Shown in pieces: positions 1-12,461 of a stretch of 64,000 bases of DNA. Every line of letters starts with the position of its first letter. The stretch's first letter is position 1. Source of the DNA: Crambe crambe (taxonomy: Eukaryota; Porifera; Demospongiae; Poecilosclerida; Crambeidae); assembly GCA_963924555.1 (NCBI GenBank), contig OZ004588.1, forward strand, positions 7,351,205-7,415,204, written 5' to 3'. Under the pieces are notes generated by a model. The model did no database searches and was not told the DNA's origin. It saw only the letters and a program-made list of their open reading frames with translations. The position numbers and the translations under genes are program-made.

Positions 1-171
1 GGGAGAGGGTGAACACACTTCTCTGAATTGGCAGCGATGGCCCGTCCTTCCTGGGACACAAGCACACTGGAAGGAGCCGGGAGTGTTAGTACACGTCCCA
101 CCCGACTGGCACAGCTCTGAGAACAAAACAAAATGCAATATTCAGCTCTTGGATACAACCAATAATAATGT

Positions 172-226
<55 letters not shown>

Positions 227-1199
227 GAGTTGAGGAGAGCAAAATTTTTTACAGTAGTTTAACCCTTACCATTTTCACACTCATTCACTTCAATTTCACA
301 ATTAACCCCTCTGTAGCCGAGTGGGCAGGTACAGTCATAACCAGTCGAACTGGTATTCTGAAGCATGCATGCACCTCCGTTGAGACATGGGGAGGGGCTA
401 CATGCCGTCTGTCCACACAGGTTTGAGCCATCCTGATTGGTCACTTCAGTCCTAACTCCAGTTACATCTCTCATAATCATCTAGTGTATTAAAAAAAAAA
501 AGGTGAATTATGTCATGCAGGATTGGCTGTTGTTATTGTCATTGTTTTTATTGTTGTTTACCTCAAATTCCATTGCATTGGTCATGTGACATGAGTTCTC
601 TGTGTTGGGATTTGAGAATTCCATCACCTGAAGCAACAAGACACTGGACCTCGCAAAGATGTCAACAGTGGCCGACACAGAAATAGCGCCCACAGGATTG
701 GTAGCGGTGCAGGTGTAGACCCCTCGGTCCCCACTCTCAGCCGGGGAAATGAAAAGGGACCCTTGAAACACACCAATCCTGGAGTTAAACCCATCCACGA
801 GTGTTTCCTCCACTCCATTGATTATTCTGGAGAAGGAATCTTTAATGTTTAAACCTAAAATTGGACACGAGCTATTCACCAAGTCTATATAATAGACTTG
901 GAAATCTCTGCAAATTTTTCACGAGACCAATAAAACTGTCTAAGCATTCAGCATGATGCCTAGACTCATGACTCATGATCTAACTCAGTCACAGAAAAAT
1001 TTCAGCCATTTTTCAGACGTTTATTATTATTATAGATTTGGTCACATGTGGCTAGGTATCTTGATCATAATATTATGACTTGCATACCTTGTCCATGTGA
1101 TATTAGGCTGTGGGGAGCCTGAGGCTGAGCATGTGAGCTGGAGGGGCTGTCCCTCCCTCAGCTGCTGGTTTGAAGGAGGACTCACTATGGAAGGAGGCA
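1..1199 (-). CDS. Gene A second Ig-like domain and EGF modules, cut by window edge
   Basis: Exon 1199-1088 encodes the first half of an Ig domain (PLQLTCSASGSPQPNITWT). Exon 907-562 encodes the second half (GDRGVYTCTATNPVG) and a linker. Exon 480-270 encodes an EGF module with CSPSPCLNGGACMLQ and CTCPLGYRGVNCE, then the start of a calcium-type EGF (VNECENG). Exon 116-1 continues with CQSGGTCTNTPGSFQCAC and CQFREVC. The acceptor for 907-562 was fixed by phase: only the site before 907 keeps the frame open from the preceding exon. A (GT)n microsatellite lies in the last intron at 173-222. Confidence 0.8.
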
Positions 1200-4100
1200 C
1201 TAAAAGGAGAAATGAAGAACAAGAAAATTGTAATGATAGAGAGCAATTGAATTAGAATAAACATTACTATGTCCTCAATGTAGAATGCACTAAGTATTGG
1301 AAAGTTATCTACCTTGGATCCTGACAAAGATATTTGGGCTCACAATGTTCCCAATTACTGATGAGGCCCTACAGGTGTAGTCCCCTGTACTCTCAAAATC
1401 GGTCATGGGGATGACCACACCCCCTCCTGGAGTAGCGGTGATGTCACTATCATTGTGAAGGAATGCAGAGGTCACTTGGATATTGGAGAGAATTGAACAG
1501 GATAAGTTCAAAGTTTGTCCCACGGCAATATTCAGACTTGCTGTCAGAATATTTACGCTGCATAAAAGACTACTCTTTATTTCCCCATTGGTTGAATTAA
1601 TCATGTGACTTTGTCGAAAACAGGGCACCTCAAACTCCATGACAATGGTAACATTGGTACTCAAACGAGGAGTTCCATTGTCCGCGACAACCACTGTTAG
1701 CATCGTTTGTGTTGCATCAGCTGACATGAATACATTTGAAATAGAATATGTAACCACAGCATTTGGTCCAGTATCTAAGTCCGTTGCTATGACAGTGAAA
1801 AAGTTGGTCGTGGTTTCCTCGATCTCTACCACCGTTATGTTTGTGTTAAGGATCGGGTTCTGTACAAGTGGGGAATTGTCGTTTCTGTCAAGGATGGTCA
1901 CGTTAAGTCGCGTAGTCACACTCAGTCCCATGGGATCACGAGCTTGAATCAGAATGGAATAGAATTCCACAACTTCCCTGTCCACATTCCGTTGCAGGAA
2001 CACAATTCCATTCTCATCAACTCTGAACGTGCCATTTGTATTGTCATCAATAATTTCATAAGTCAGGGGCACCTCAAATACGAAATCCCCAGTGATCTCG
2101 TCGATATCAGCAGCTGCACATTCGATGATGAGAGTCCCGGGATCAGCATCCTCAAATATCGACTCCATACACACCCCCAGGAACCTTGGGGGTTGCTCAT
2201 CGATATTTGAGACGTTGATAGTCACTTGGATAATGGATGCCATTGGAGGATTCCCCTGGTCCCTCGCTACGACATTGAGAACGTGCATCTGTACCAACTC
2301 AAAATCCAGTGCTTGTTCGATGGACAAAATCCCGTTTATTGGATTGATACTGAACAGATTAACAGACTCTGCAGGGATAGAGGATTGTATTCCATATCTC
2401 ACCTCTGAATTCAGTACTGATGCATCTCTATCCGAGGCCATCACTCGGAGAATTACACTTCCTACGGACACATTTTCTGGAACTGTTGAGTTATAAGAAT
2501 CCTGCCGAAATATCGGAGCATTGTCGTTCTGGTCCACCACAGATATCACAAGAATCTCACTCACAGAAAGAGGAGGTTGTCCATTGTCAGAGGCTGTCAC
2601 AGTAGCAGCATACGTCTGGACTAATTCGCTATCCAGAACAATTGAAGTCAGGACATTTCCAGAGCCATTAATGATGAAGGGACTTTGGGTTTGGTTTAGC
2701 CCTGAGATTGCTATTGAGTACGTGATGACTGCATTCTCCCCCAGGTCACTATCTGTTGCCATGACGTTGCTTATTACTTCTCCCACTTCTTCATTCTCAG
2801 GAATCGACACTAAACGGTTCAAGTTTTGAAAAGAAGGTGCATTATCATTGACATCTTGCAAAACCACACCCACTGATCCGATAGTGCTACGAGGGGATGT
2901 CCCACTGTCTGTAACTTCAACCCTGATGAACTCTCGTGACCCTTGGGAAGGGAGGAACAAATCCTGTTCGACCAGTTCCTCTCTATCGATGACCTGATTG
3001 GTGAAGATGGTTCCGTTAGTTGGATCAATTCTGAACAACATGGAGGCAGTGGTATCAAAGAGCAACGAGTAAGAGAGGACTCCACCCGCACCTCTATCTC
3101 CATCGCTGGCTGGAACTGTTCCCACTACAGTGCCGTTAGGTTGCTCTTCCAACACAAATAAATCAACCTGTTGGATTACTGGATTGAACTCATTTACATC
3201 TAGGACATTGACCATGATGAAAGAATTCGTGTTCACACCTCCATCACTCACGAGGATTGTGATCATGAAGGAGTCACTTGTTTCAAAGTCCAAACGTCTG
3301 TTCAAAGAGACCACTCCTGTTGAATCAATGCCAAATATGGAAAGGGTGTCACCTGAATTACCCCCCGGGCCACTGCCTTCCACTGCTGCTATGGTGAAAT
3401 TCAATTCCATTCCATCCGAGTCTGTCACATTAATACGTGCAATTCTGGTTCCAACCAACTCGGTTTCTGAAATATTGATCGTTTGGTTGCTAGTGACAAC
3501 GGGAGGGAACTCGACAAAGTTGGTGACATTCACTCGGATGGTCGTGTTGCTACTCAAGGGGGGATTTCCCTGATCCGATGCTGTTACACTAAGTTCGTAA
3601 AAATTCAATACTTCAAAATCGAGTTGACCAATCAGACGAAGTGTAGCTGAGCTGCTGTCAATGGCAACGAGATCAAAAACTCCGCTCACATTCGTTGTTG
3701 CAGGGTTTAGAGTGAAGACGATATCAGAATTAGGGGTCGAGGGCTGGTCCATATCGAAGGCAGAAAGGGTTAAAACATCAAATGGAGCTTGTGTGTCCTC
3801 CCTGATGGTTGCCTGGTAACTCTCTCTGGTGAAGACAGGACGGTTATCATTGATGTCAGTCACATTAATGAAGAGAATAGCCGTATCAACAAGCGGGGGC
3901 TGCCCCATGTCCTCTACTTGTAGTGTGAGGGTGAACATTGGAATGGCCTCACGGTCAATCACACGTGCCACTGAGATCAGTGCTATGGTGTTACTTATGC
4001 GCTTGATCCCCAGCGAATCATTAAAGTTTCCACCCGCGATTGAATATCTGAGCGTGCCCAGTAGGTTAGAATCAGCATCATTTGCGTTGATACTAATCAC

Positions 4101-5617
4101 TGCAGTTGTTGGGGAAGCCCCTTCAATTACCGAAGCGAAGTAAGTCTCCATGCTGAACACGGGTGGGTTGTCATTGACGTCCACAATGGGAATAAAAGTG
4201 AAGTTATTGGATGAATTAAGACCGTCAGGATTGCTAGCGGTGACAGTGATCACGTAACTACGAGTGGTTTCAAAGTCAAGTGTCTGGTTGACAAACAGTT
4301 CCCCAGAGTTGGGGTCTATTTGGAACGGCAGGGGACTGAACGTAGAAGAAAGGGTGTAGAGGATTTGAGCATTGCTTCCATTATCGGGATCGTTTGCTAT
4401 GTATCGAGTGATGAGACTGTTGACTGCAATCGATTCTCTCACTCTCAACTGAACGGGAGACTGGAAAAATTCGGGAACATTGTCGTTCTCATCACCTATG
4501 ATAACTGTCACCATGACTACAGCAGAAAGGGGGAGGATCCCATTGTCAGTTACTCTGACTGTGAAAGTGAAGGAAGGTGTTTCTTCACGATCAAAGACAT
4601 TCATTGTGCGAATGAGTGCACTACGGCCACTTTGTTCTAGGCGAAAACCAACTGGTGTTCCCTCACGTACGAGTTCAAAGGTTAGTTCTCCATTTCGGAC
4701 AGAGGGGAAATCTGGGTCACCTGCAAATAAGGTGCCCACGTCAGTTCCATTGGGACGATTCTCGGATACAGTGAACGTACACTCTCCCGTGCCCCCTCCT
4801 GGGTGTGGCATGGCACATCTGTCAGTGAAGAAAGGTCGCTCGTTCACATCTGTGACTCTGATCACTACGGTAACAGAAGCGGATGCTCTAGTGGACACGC
4901 CCCTCCCCACTACAGCAATGGAGTAATTATTCACCCGTTCAAAATCGAGGCTCGAGGCAAGAGTAATATTCCCAGTGGATGAGTCGATCGCAAAAACACC
5001 AACAGCATCTCCACTCAGTGAAAGTGAGTACTCAACATTACCACTCCCCCCACTGGCTGTAACTTGAGTGATTTGGGAACCAATCACTGCATTTTCTGGG
5101 ACCGATACTGGATCCAAATCTGGGAATTGGATGTTGTTATTCCGGGAGACTGTGACGATAATTTGGACTCTCCCTCTGTGACAGGAGAACTGGGAATTCT
5201 GGGCCACAATGGTGAGAAGGAAGCTGTCCTGTCTATCAGAGTCAAGGGGGCGGAGGAGGTCGAGAAGACCAGACTGCTTACCCAGAGAAAAAAAGCCCCT
5301 TTCATTACCATCCTTGATGGTAAAGTTGAAGCTGCAGATAGAATACATTTGTGGTAATCTTATACATTAGAGTAGTAATCTCACTCAGGATATCAACAAG
5401 AGAAAATAGTAATCTTAGTCAGGATATTAATGGACTCACGTGACGTTGCTACTGGTGAGGAGGTGGGTGGTGAGGTCAAAGAGACCAGGAACGACAGTGC
5501 CCTCAGGTACTGTGAGGATATAAAGGTCCTGTGGGAAGATCATGTCCCAGATGATGACACTGAAAGTGTTTCGAATGGTAAGGCCTCGCACAGAAACATA
5601 CACAAACTAAATCCATG

Positions 5618-5689
<72 letters not shown>

Positions 5690-8600
5690 TATATGGTCAT
5701 CCCCTGGCTAGCCACACCCCTTTACATACCCTGTTGCCATGGAGGCGGAGGGTGACGGAACGGTTACGTCTATTTCTGTCTTCATTCCTGACCACCATCT
5801 CATGGGAATTCAGGGGACCTGAGAAATGTCACATGATCATCACATGATAGAGTATCATAGAACTCTTCATTGCAACAAGGACATGCCCATTGGGATCTAG
5901 AGGGAGGCCACCCCTGGAAGAGACCACACCTACCTGGGTTCTGGACGGAGGCTGAGGCATAGAGACTGCACTTGCCAATGATGTCAATCTGTTCGATCAT
6001 GACAGTCTGAGAAAAGGCGGGGCAGGCACTCTGGAAGTAGCGGAACTTGTCCTCCTCCACTTCAGTGGTCGTGTTCTCCCCAGGAGTCACCATGGCAGGT
6101 GCTAAAAGAGAAATGGGAGGGGCAAATGTAGAGGAGAAGAAGAGAAATGGGAGGGGATAATTACGAACTTGTACCCTGAAGCTGCCACTTACTTTCACAG
6201 GTGGTGAAACTTAGAAAGTCGACGAAACTTGGAGCATCATTGAAGGAGTCAAGCAGGAAGACATGGCGATCATCAGGATCACTGGCAATTGTCAATAGCT
6301 CAGGAATATTGATCTGCCCTATCCCCACAGTATACACCTAAGAGTAATGGTCAGGTATATTATTCAGTAATCTCTACACTAGCTACTACAATATTGGTCA
6401 GTGTTATTCCTGCATAATCTTTGAGTTAGTCCCTGCATACTAGTCAGTAATCTTCCTGTATATTAGTTTGTAATCTTCCTGCATATTACTCAGTAATTCA
6501 TATTAAGTGATGCACTCACCTGTACTCCTGATTCTCTGAGTTGAGTAGCATAAGGCTCAATGGGATAAATATTGGACTGTCCATCCGTTATCAGTACAGC
6601 GATCTTTGGAATACCCTCAGAAGCAGGACGTGCTCCATAGGAGAAGGCGGGGTCTAGTATGTACCTGGCGAACAAGAGAGCAAGAGAAGTGGAAGTCCAG
6701 CCCCCTGTGTAAGGGATCCGGCTCAATTGCTGCTGGATGGAGTAGAAATTAGTCAGTTGCCCCAGGGTGAATTCTATGTGAGCATAATCGGAGAAAGTTA
6801 CCAGTCCCACCTGCACAGGAAATAATAACAATTAATCCCTAGACATCATTATGATGTAATTTTTTACGATGTCATCGTTATGATGTCATTGAATTAAGGT
6901 ATTAGTACTATAGTACTGGTTGTGTCTACAGATTTCAAAATCGAGTGTGGCCAAACAAAGCATGTTATACCCTCTTACAAACCAGTCACAATAGTGATCC
7001 CACTTCCTTTCCAGGAGAGAGAGAGTTTTGTCAAGGAATTTTCAGTGGAACCTCCAATTGAGGACACTCTGAAAGAGGACAAACTTCGGGACGATCGGCT
7101 TCTTAGACAAAAGATCACTGAGTATAACCTTTAAAAGGCTGGGTCCCAAGTGTGTCCATTATTCTGGGGTTCCACTGTACCCCCAAGTGTGTCCATTATT
7201 CTGGGGTTCCACTGTACCCCCAAGTGTGTCCATTATTCTGGGGTTCCACTGTACCCCCAAGTGTGTCCATTATTCTGGGGTTCCACTGTACCCCCAAGTG
7301 TGTCCATTATTCTGGGGTTCCACTGTACCCCCAAGTGTGTCCATTATTCTGGGGTTCCACTGTACCCCCAAGTGTGTCCATTATTCTGGGGTTCCACTGT
7401 ACCTTGAATTTTCTTACCCACCAAAATCTCCTGCCCTACATGGAGTAGTGCTAGGCAAAGTCTGACTGACCTGAGTAGCATTGGTGGAAATGTTGAAGAA
7501 TGACACGACGTTGCTGATGAATCTGAGAGCTATGTCATGGTTCCTTATCCCCACGCTTCCCGACTGATCCAGCATGAACACCAGGTCAATATTGGCACTG
7601 CAAACTGAAGGGATGACATCACAATAAAATCGAACAACTAAAATTCAATGCTCATGTGGAGTAATTAACATTCGCCATCCGCCAAGTAAATATTTAAGTA
7701 ACAATGTTATGGTCGGGGGAAGACGCTACAGGCAGAAAGTGTGCTGACTCATTTGTAAACAAATTATAACATGTGCATGTGTGCGTGTGTGTATGAAACA
7801 GAATGCTCCCACTTTACTGTCCCCCCCACCTCCTCCTCTCATCTACTGCCTTGAAAAGGGGGCAGGTCCCTAAAATGGAGCAATGACATTATGTTTTTGA
7901 AGTTTTGCCCTTTTAGGAGTTCAAAGGTGGCCAGTCAGCAAGTAAATAATTCATTATTCCTCTGAGGGTAAGATGCAAACAAAAAAAAAAGATTTCTTGG
8001 GAAGGGGGAGGGAGGAGGAGGAGGAGGAGGGGGAGAGGGATGAGGGGGGGGGGAGGGGGAGGAGGGGAGAGGGGGAGGAGGGGAGAGGGATGAGGGAGAG
8101 GAGCAAACCATCTCTTTATACTGCAGTGGTTTACTGTTGGACATCCCTAGCACCTTAGCATCCTGGCCCTTTCCTTGAGTGACCAGTAGGAGCCTCTGAT
8201 ACTAACTGATGTCCTTGATTTGAGTAATTTTCAAAGTGGTATTCAATTATTAGAATGTGTTCACATTACATTGATGTGTGTAAGAGGTCTTTTAAAATTG
8301 AGAGTGAGCCAAGCATCACTGTGGATTAATCAATTCTTGCATTCTAGAGCAATTGGTTGCTAAGGAGTAAAGGATGCATGCAGAGGACCAGGCTTGTACA
8401 TGCCCACACATGCAGTCTAGAGATAATGCCTAAGGGAATTCAATGGTACTGACATTACAACGATGGATCCATTCCAATAAATAAACACATGCTCATTGTT
8501 CCATGTGATCTGTGGCTAATTTTAGAAGCTTCATATCGGACACGTCTCAAGTCACCAAGAGATACGTAAGTCTGATATAAACTTATTGCTTTTGGCTAAT

Positions 8601-11600
8601 TCATGAACAATTAGGTGTGGTGTAACCATGGAAACAAGCGTCACCTAAGTATATACTTACCATTATATAATAATGCAATATTGGTAGGGTAAAATTTTCA
8701 TGCCTTGAAAACAGGCTCACAATTATTTATTTTTGGCAAAGTTACTGCAGAAAATTTCGTGCTGCGCTATATCTTAGCCCTAGTCATATGTGGTATGTTG
8801 ATGGGGAATAAGAAAGGAAATATGTCCTAGCCCTAGTCATATGTGGTATGTTGATGGGGAATAAGAAAGGAAATATGTCCAAATACGTGATGTAGTAATG
8901 AGTCTTTCCTAAAACAAAAGCTTGTCCTGAATGTCCTAATTGTGAACCACCTTTAAAGGGAGTTTTGTGGATCAGCAAGCAAGCTGAAAGGAAACACATT
9001 CATGGCATTCAAGCTTTATGCAGATGTTTTATATTCACTGAGTACCCAATGGCCTTACAAGGAAGGCCAGGAACAGCTGTCCACTACTTAGGGCAATCAA
9101 TTCGTGATCAACAAGTCTTCCTCAGCCAATTAGGGTAGAAGGGGGAAAGTGGCAGTTGATTCAGCTCAGGAAAATGACATATTAAAAAGACCAAAGGAAA
9201 CACTTTGTCGTCATTAATTGTTTGTATAGAGAGATTGACTCTCCCAGACTTAAAAGGTAGTTTGCTGTTTAATTGGAGGGATTTACCACCATTGTGATAT
9301 TTATAATATTGATGGATGGGAGTAGACAAGATCAAGATCAGGGTTCATCCCATCCACCGCAACATCTTCATGATTGACATAATTACATAATTGACAGGGT
9401 TTACCCCATCCACCTACTCACCATCAGGGATGACACTGAGACGGACATAGTCATGGGATGCATAGTACACCCAATCAAATCCAACCTCCACTGCCAACCT
9501 CAGCAAAAGAGATAAATGGTTCCTTCTTCTGACTCTAACTTGCACTGTTCGACCTACAAATACAAATAAGTGCATACATTAAAAGGACCTAGGGCATGCA
9601 AGAGGTCATAGGTCATAGGTTAGAGGTCATACGAGTCCTTTAAAATGAAATAGCTCGTTTTCATTTTAAAAAGGAGTCTACATCTGTGCAAACATCATCG
9701 TGTCATAGGAAAGGTTGATTTGGACCAGGACTAAATATCCGTCTGTATCTTTGCAGCATGTTGCGTATCCAGGAAACCTTTCAGTGTCAAGGTGACCAAA
9801 CAAACAAATTAGAACTGCCGCTGCTACTTTTGCACTCCTGACCCTCTCACTCATTCATGGTTCAATTATAGATTGTGATGTGCCTGAGGGTCAACAACAC
9901 ATGTCACGATATTTTTGTGTTTTATAGGTTCTATTTGGAGTAAAAAGGTCTTGTGCTGATCAAACACCCTAAAATGTCTGTTTTCAGAGCTTTTATGCAA
10001 TTATTTACCAATAAACATGCAAATATTTAAGACTTTTCCCTCTGATCATACATTTTAACTGTCTGATGGAGAACCAGTCCTTGATAATTATGACCATATG
10101 GAGAGGGATGTTGTCCCGTTGCCGTAGCTACAGGCAAGAGTGGGTTTTCTAATTAGGAGAAAATGCAACTGCAGGGATTTGAAAATTATTCAGAAGTAAG
10201 CAAGCAACTGCAAGGGTGGAGCTCTCGTGTTGTGCAAATGATAGAGCATTTTAGGCTGGGGAGAGGAGGTAAGGTCTCCTTCCACCATTAACCAGCATTT
10301 CTAAGGCCACCTTTAGTGATGCAGTTACATAAACAGCTAATTCCTTTTAAAAATCACTTCTTCTAACCGAAGGTTCTATAGGCAGAGAGTGAGCTTTAAT
10401 TTTTCTTGTGTCACCATCTTCTTCCTTTCTCTGAAGGATCATTTGATATACGTAGATATGAGAGGTAGAGAGGGGGCCCGGAGAATATTATTACTCTAGG
10501 TTGACAGATCCTCATTTGTCAAGGAGTGCATGGGTAGCTATGTACAGTGTGCAGTGAAAGTTCTATGTTTAGTCTCCCAGCTAGTGCAATGTCACAGCTT
10601 GCACTCTCCTAGCCAGTACCATCACAAAAAGATTGAAATGTTTGCCATGAGAGCAGCAATAGAAGTTAGTATGTAAATCCATAATAGAATGTATAACACT
10701 GTCATTGATACACAGTGTAACAGTGTGCATAGCTAAGAGGTGATCTGAATGGCATTAGGAGGGGGAAGTGTACATAAGAGGTGATCTGAATGGCATTAGG
10801 AGGGGAAATCTCCAAAAGGATTTTAAGGAGAATGCTGAAACAGGTTAAGGGGAGAGTAATACATACGATTCTTATAAGTCAAATTCTACACAATTTATTT
10901 GGACACACTTTCCATTAATATAAGAGCTAATTAAGGTTGTTCTCTTAGCAATGTGACACGAGGTCCTATAGAACTTAGCAACGTGACATGAGGTCCTATA
11001 TAACTGCATTTGGTGACGAAGAGGAGGTCAATACTGAACTCCATTACAAACGTTTCGTGTAGCTATAAAATGATGTAGCTGCCTTAAATGGAGTCTCCTA
11101 CTCAAATTCCAAGTTTTTGTAAAGGAGGAAAGAGGATCACAGCTACTTCCCTTTCAAGTAGTACACAGGGCACCCCAAAAGAGGACAAATCTCTCAACAA
11201 AGGACAATCCAAAGGTACCCTTGTAATAACCTCCAAAAGAGGACAACCTCTCTACAAAGACAGTCTCAAGTGTGTCCAAGATTCCAATGATCACTCTAAA
11301 CTTGTATATATCTTGAAATTCTTATCCTGGTGTAAGCTCCATTGGCTAAAGTGGCACATCTTGTAAGATAGGAAGTCTCTGGCTACTTATTTAATAACAT
11401 CCTCATTGAATGGGTAAGTGCTTTTATCTTCAATTAGGAACTGAAGCAGACACAATACTCTCACTCTCCATCCACTCTCTCCCAACTTAGCACTTCGACT
11501 AAAGAGAGTTTATGTTTGCTAACATGAAAAACCAGCCAAGTTTGGAAGAAAGTTGGTATGGGAACAAGGTAATAGAGTAAAGGGTCACACAACGATAATA

Positions 11601-12461
11601 CACACTAATAGAGGTTGTACATTACACACAGGCAGAAGTATGTGACAACACTTTCTGAATTTGGATCGTTGTAGTGCTACAAGAGGTTACTGAAGTTTGA
11701 ATATGACTACGAAAGGCACACAAGAATAGGGACATCCCCTTCTATCAGTGCCAACATCATTATGATTCATTTTTATCATACTAATAATCATCTAGTGGCA
11801 AAATTAAATTTAAAAATTTTCTCCATCTACTCACAGTATTAACAAAATGTCTCCTTGGGAAAAATTGAAACTTTCCTCAGAAGGCATTATAGGCACTTAA
11901 GGTGCTAAGGGTGAGAACTCGAAGGACATAAACACATCTGTTGAGATCTGTTCCAACCAGATGATTACCAAGTTTGTATATCTAGTTATGGAGTAACCCG
12001 ATACCTTCAACAAATTTCATCTATGTTTAAATTCAATTAGCTGAAATAATTATTGTACCTTCATAATGCAAAGAATGAGGGTCTCCTATCCTGTCACCTG
12101 CAGAATACTCACTCCATGCCCTTATCACAGTGATTCTAGAGGAAAATCTTTCTGCTAGGGCATCCAAACGAGATTGCAGGCGAGAAGTCATTAGTCTTGC
12201 ATCTGCACTCTGGAAGACAATGTTAGGGTTGCTGTTAGTGACCAAGTCGCTCCGATAGAGCCTGGAGTTGCGCATTATCCTCAGGCGTATGGGCCTGCAT
12301 TCTTCTGTTTCGTTGCGATTGGGATAGCGATCGCCCCTGCGGAAGATTCTTGGTAGAGGTCCACGGGTGTACAAGAAAGGCCGGCCATTTGAGGTAGTGC
12401 TGGACAGTTCTATCACGCTGAGTAGAGTGGAAAACGTTAGGATCTGTTGTAGAAGTTGCAT
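1..12461 (-). CDS. hedgling: Hedgling-like gene A (hedge-vWA-cadherin-Ig-EGF), 3' end outside window
   Basis: This is a giant secreted or transmembrane adhesion protein. Its N-terminus is a hedgehog signalling (hedge) domain, followed by vWA, a beta-rich linker, about 11 cadherin repeats, two Ig-like domains and EGF modules. My splice model on the minus strand is 12461-12059, 9553-9422, 7604-7471, 6810-6520, 6337-6193, 6101-5934, 5818-5730, 5606-5440, 5331-1313, 1199-1088, 907-562, 480-270 and 116-1. All phases agree, giving about 2,111 residues before the left edge. The Met at 12461 is preferred over an upstream in-frame Met at 12524 because a signal peptide (MQLLQQILTFSTLLSV) follows it and a TATA box lies at 12521-12514. 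Domain order and most exon boundaries match gene B at 28480-40912. In the known family hedgling is a membrane-tethered cadherin-like protein. Function here is inferred from architecture. The transmembrane exon must lie to the left of base 1. Confidence 0.88.
173..222. repeat. (GT)n microsatellite
   Basis: About 25 uninterrupted GT units in an intron of hedgling-like gene A. Confidence 0.95.
1313..5331 (-). CDS. Gene A single 4.0 kb cadherin exon (about 11 EC repeats) ending in an Ig-like domain
   Basis: One uninterrupted exon of 4,019 nt encodes tandem cadherin repeats. Ten calcium-binding linkers can be counted, including VTDVNERPFF, IGDENDNVPEF, IVDVNDNPPVF, VTDINDNRPVF, VLDVNEFNPVI, LQDVNDNAPSF, VVDQNDNAPIF and LDRNDNSPLV. 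LDRE/LDFE motifs and Ala/Val-ATD motifs lie in most repeats, consistent with calcium-dependent rigid ectodomains. The fifth linker (VTNFVEFPPVV) and the ninth (VSNIDEQPPRF) are degenerate. The last 80 residues are an Ig-like domain with LSCSI and GDYTCRAS cysteines; the usual core Trp is Phe. The flanking splice sites are clean (acceptor after ctatctgcag, donor gtagat). Confidence 0.9.
5440..7604 (-). CDS. Gene A vWA domain and beta-rich linker exons
   Basis: Exons 7604-7471, 6810-6520 and 6337-6193 encode a vWA domain with an intact MIDAS: LDQSGSVG (DxSxS), a Thr in the TGGWTSTS loop, and LITDGQSN. Exons 6101-5934, 5818-5730 and 5606-5440 encode a cysteine-containing beta-rich segment (FRYFQSACPAFSQ, LYASASVQNPGP, VYVSVRGLTIRNTFSVIIWD). 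It resembles the jelly-roll or PPC-like modules that often follow vWA in invertebrate surface proteins. That resemblance is by eye only. Gene B has the same block with two fewer introns. Confidence 0.82.
5620..5685. repeat. (AG)n microsatellite
   Basis: About 33 AG units filling most of the 123 bp intron between gene A exons 5818-5730 and 5606-5440. On the coding (minus) strand this is a CT-rich tract upstream of the acceptor. Confidence 0.95.
7150..7403. repeat. Seven-copy 35 bp tandem array derived from a MITE end
   Basis: Seven near-identical copies of a 35 bp unit lie in a gene A intron. The unit contains gtgtccattattctgggg and ttccactgtacccccaa. It matches the terminal sequence of the dispersed element seen at 13121-13270 and 63290-63360 (gtccattattcagaggttcc), so the array looks like amplification of one element end. 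The open frames across it are a by-product of a repeat with no in-frame stop. Confidence 0.93.
7605..9421. other. Gene A intron with low-complexity purine tract and short direct repeats
   Basis: No coding exon is seen. It holds a G/A-rich tract at about 7990-8105 and a 53 bp direct duplication at about 8776-8880 (containing catatgtggtatgttgatgg twice). Confidence 0.7.
9422..12461 (-). CDS. Gene A hedge (hedgehog N-terminal) domain, two exons
   Basis: Exons 12461-12059 and 9553-9422 together encode a signal peptide and one hedge domain. Signature stretches are RNSRLYRSDLVTNSNPNIVF, ARLMTSRLQSRLDALAERF, SLHYEG at the splice junction, then RLAVEVGFDWVYYASHDYV. In hedgehog the equivalents are the KISRNSERF, DRLMTQRCKDKLNALA, SLHYEGRAVDIT and [23 protein letters not shown] regions. 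The His of LHYEG is kept. The zinc-ligand Asp of VDIT reads as VQVRV, and the final His of HIHCSV reads as YVRLSV, so two of three zinc ligands are gone. There is no hint of a Hog/intein autoprocessing domain. The 2.5 kb intron between the two exons holds no gene I can see. Confidence 0.88.
9554..12058. other. Gene A intron between the two hedge exons
   Basis: I see no coding exon. Short direct repeats occur at about 10738-10805 (aggtgatctgaatggcatta twice) and at 10945-11000. A copy of the dispersed 'aaagaggacaa' repeat family lies at about 11150-11300. Confidence 0.65.

Noticed and set aside
178-426. Open frame starting MCVCVCVC
   Set aside because: Translation of a (GT)n microsatellite running antisense into a gene A EGF exon.
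1639-4926. Many plus-strand open frames across the gene A cadherin exon
   Set aside because: Antisense shadows of a long coding exon.
7150-7403. CRISPR-like regular repeats
   Set aside because: Units are directly adjacent with no unique spacers, and the DNA is clearly eukaryotic. The same holds for 30455-30650 and 48215-48600.
7150-7465. Three overlapping 85-98 residue open frames with repeated GSTVPPSV/CPLFWG units
   Set aside because: They only reflect a 35 bp tandem repeat without stop codons; there is no start context, and it is intronic.
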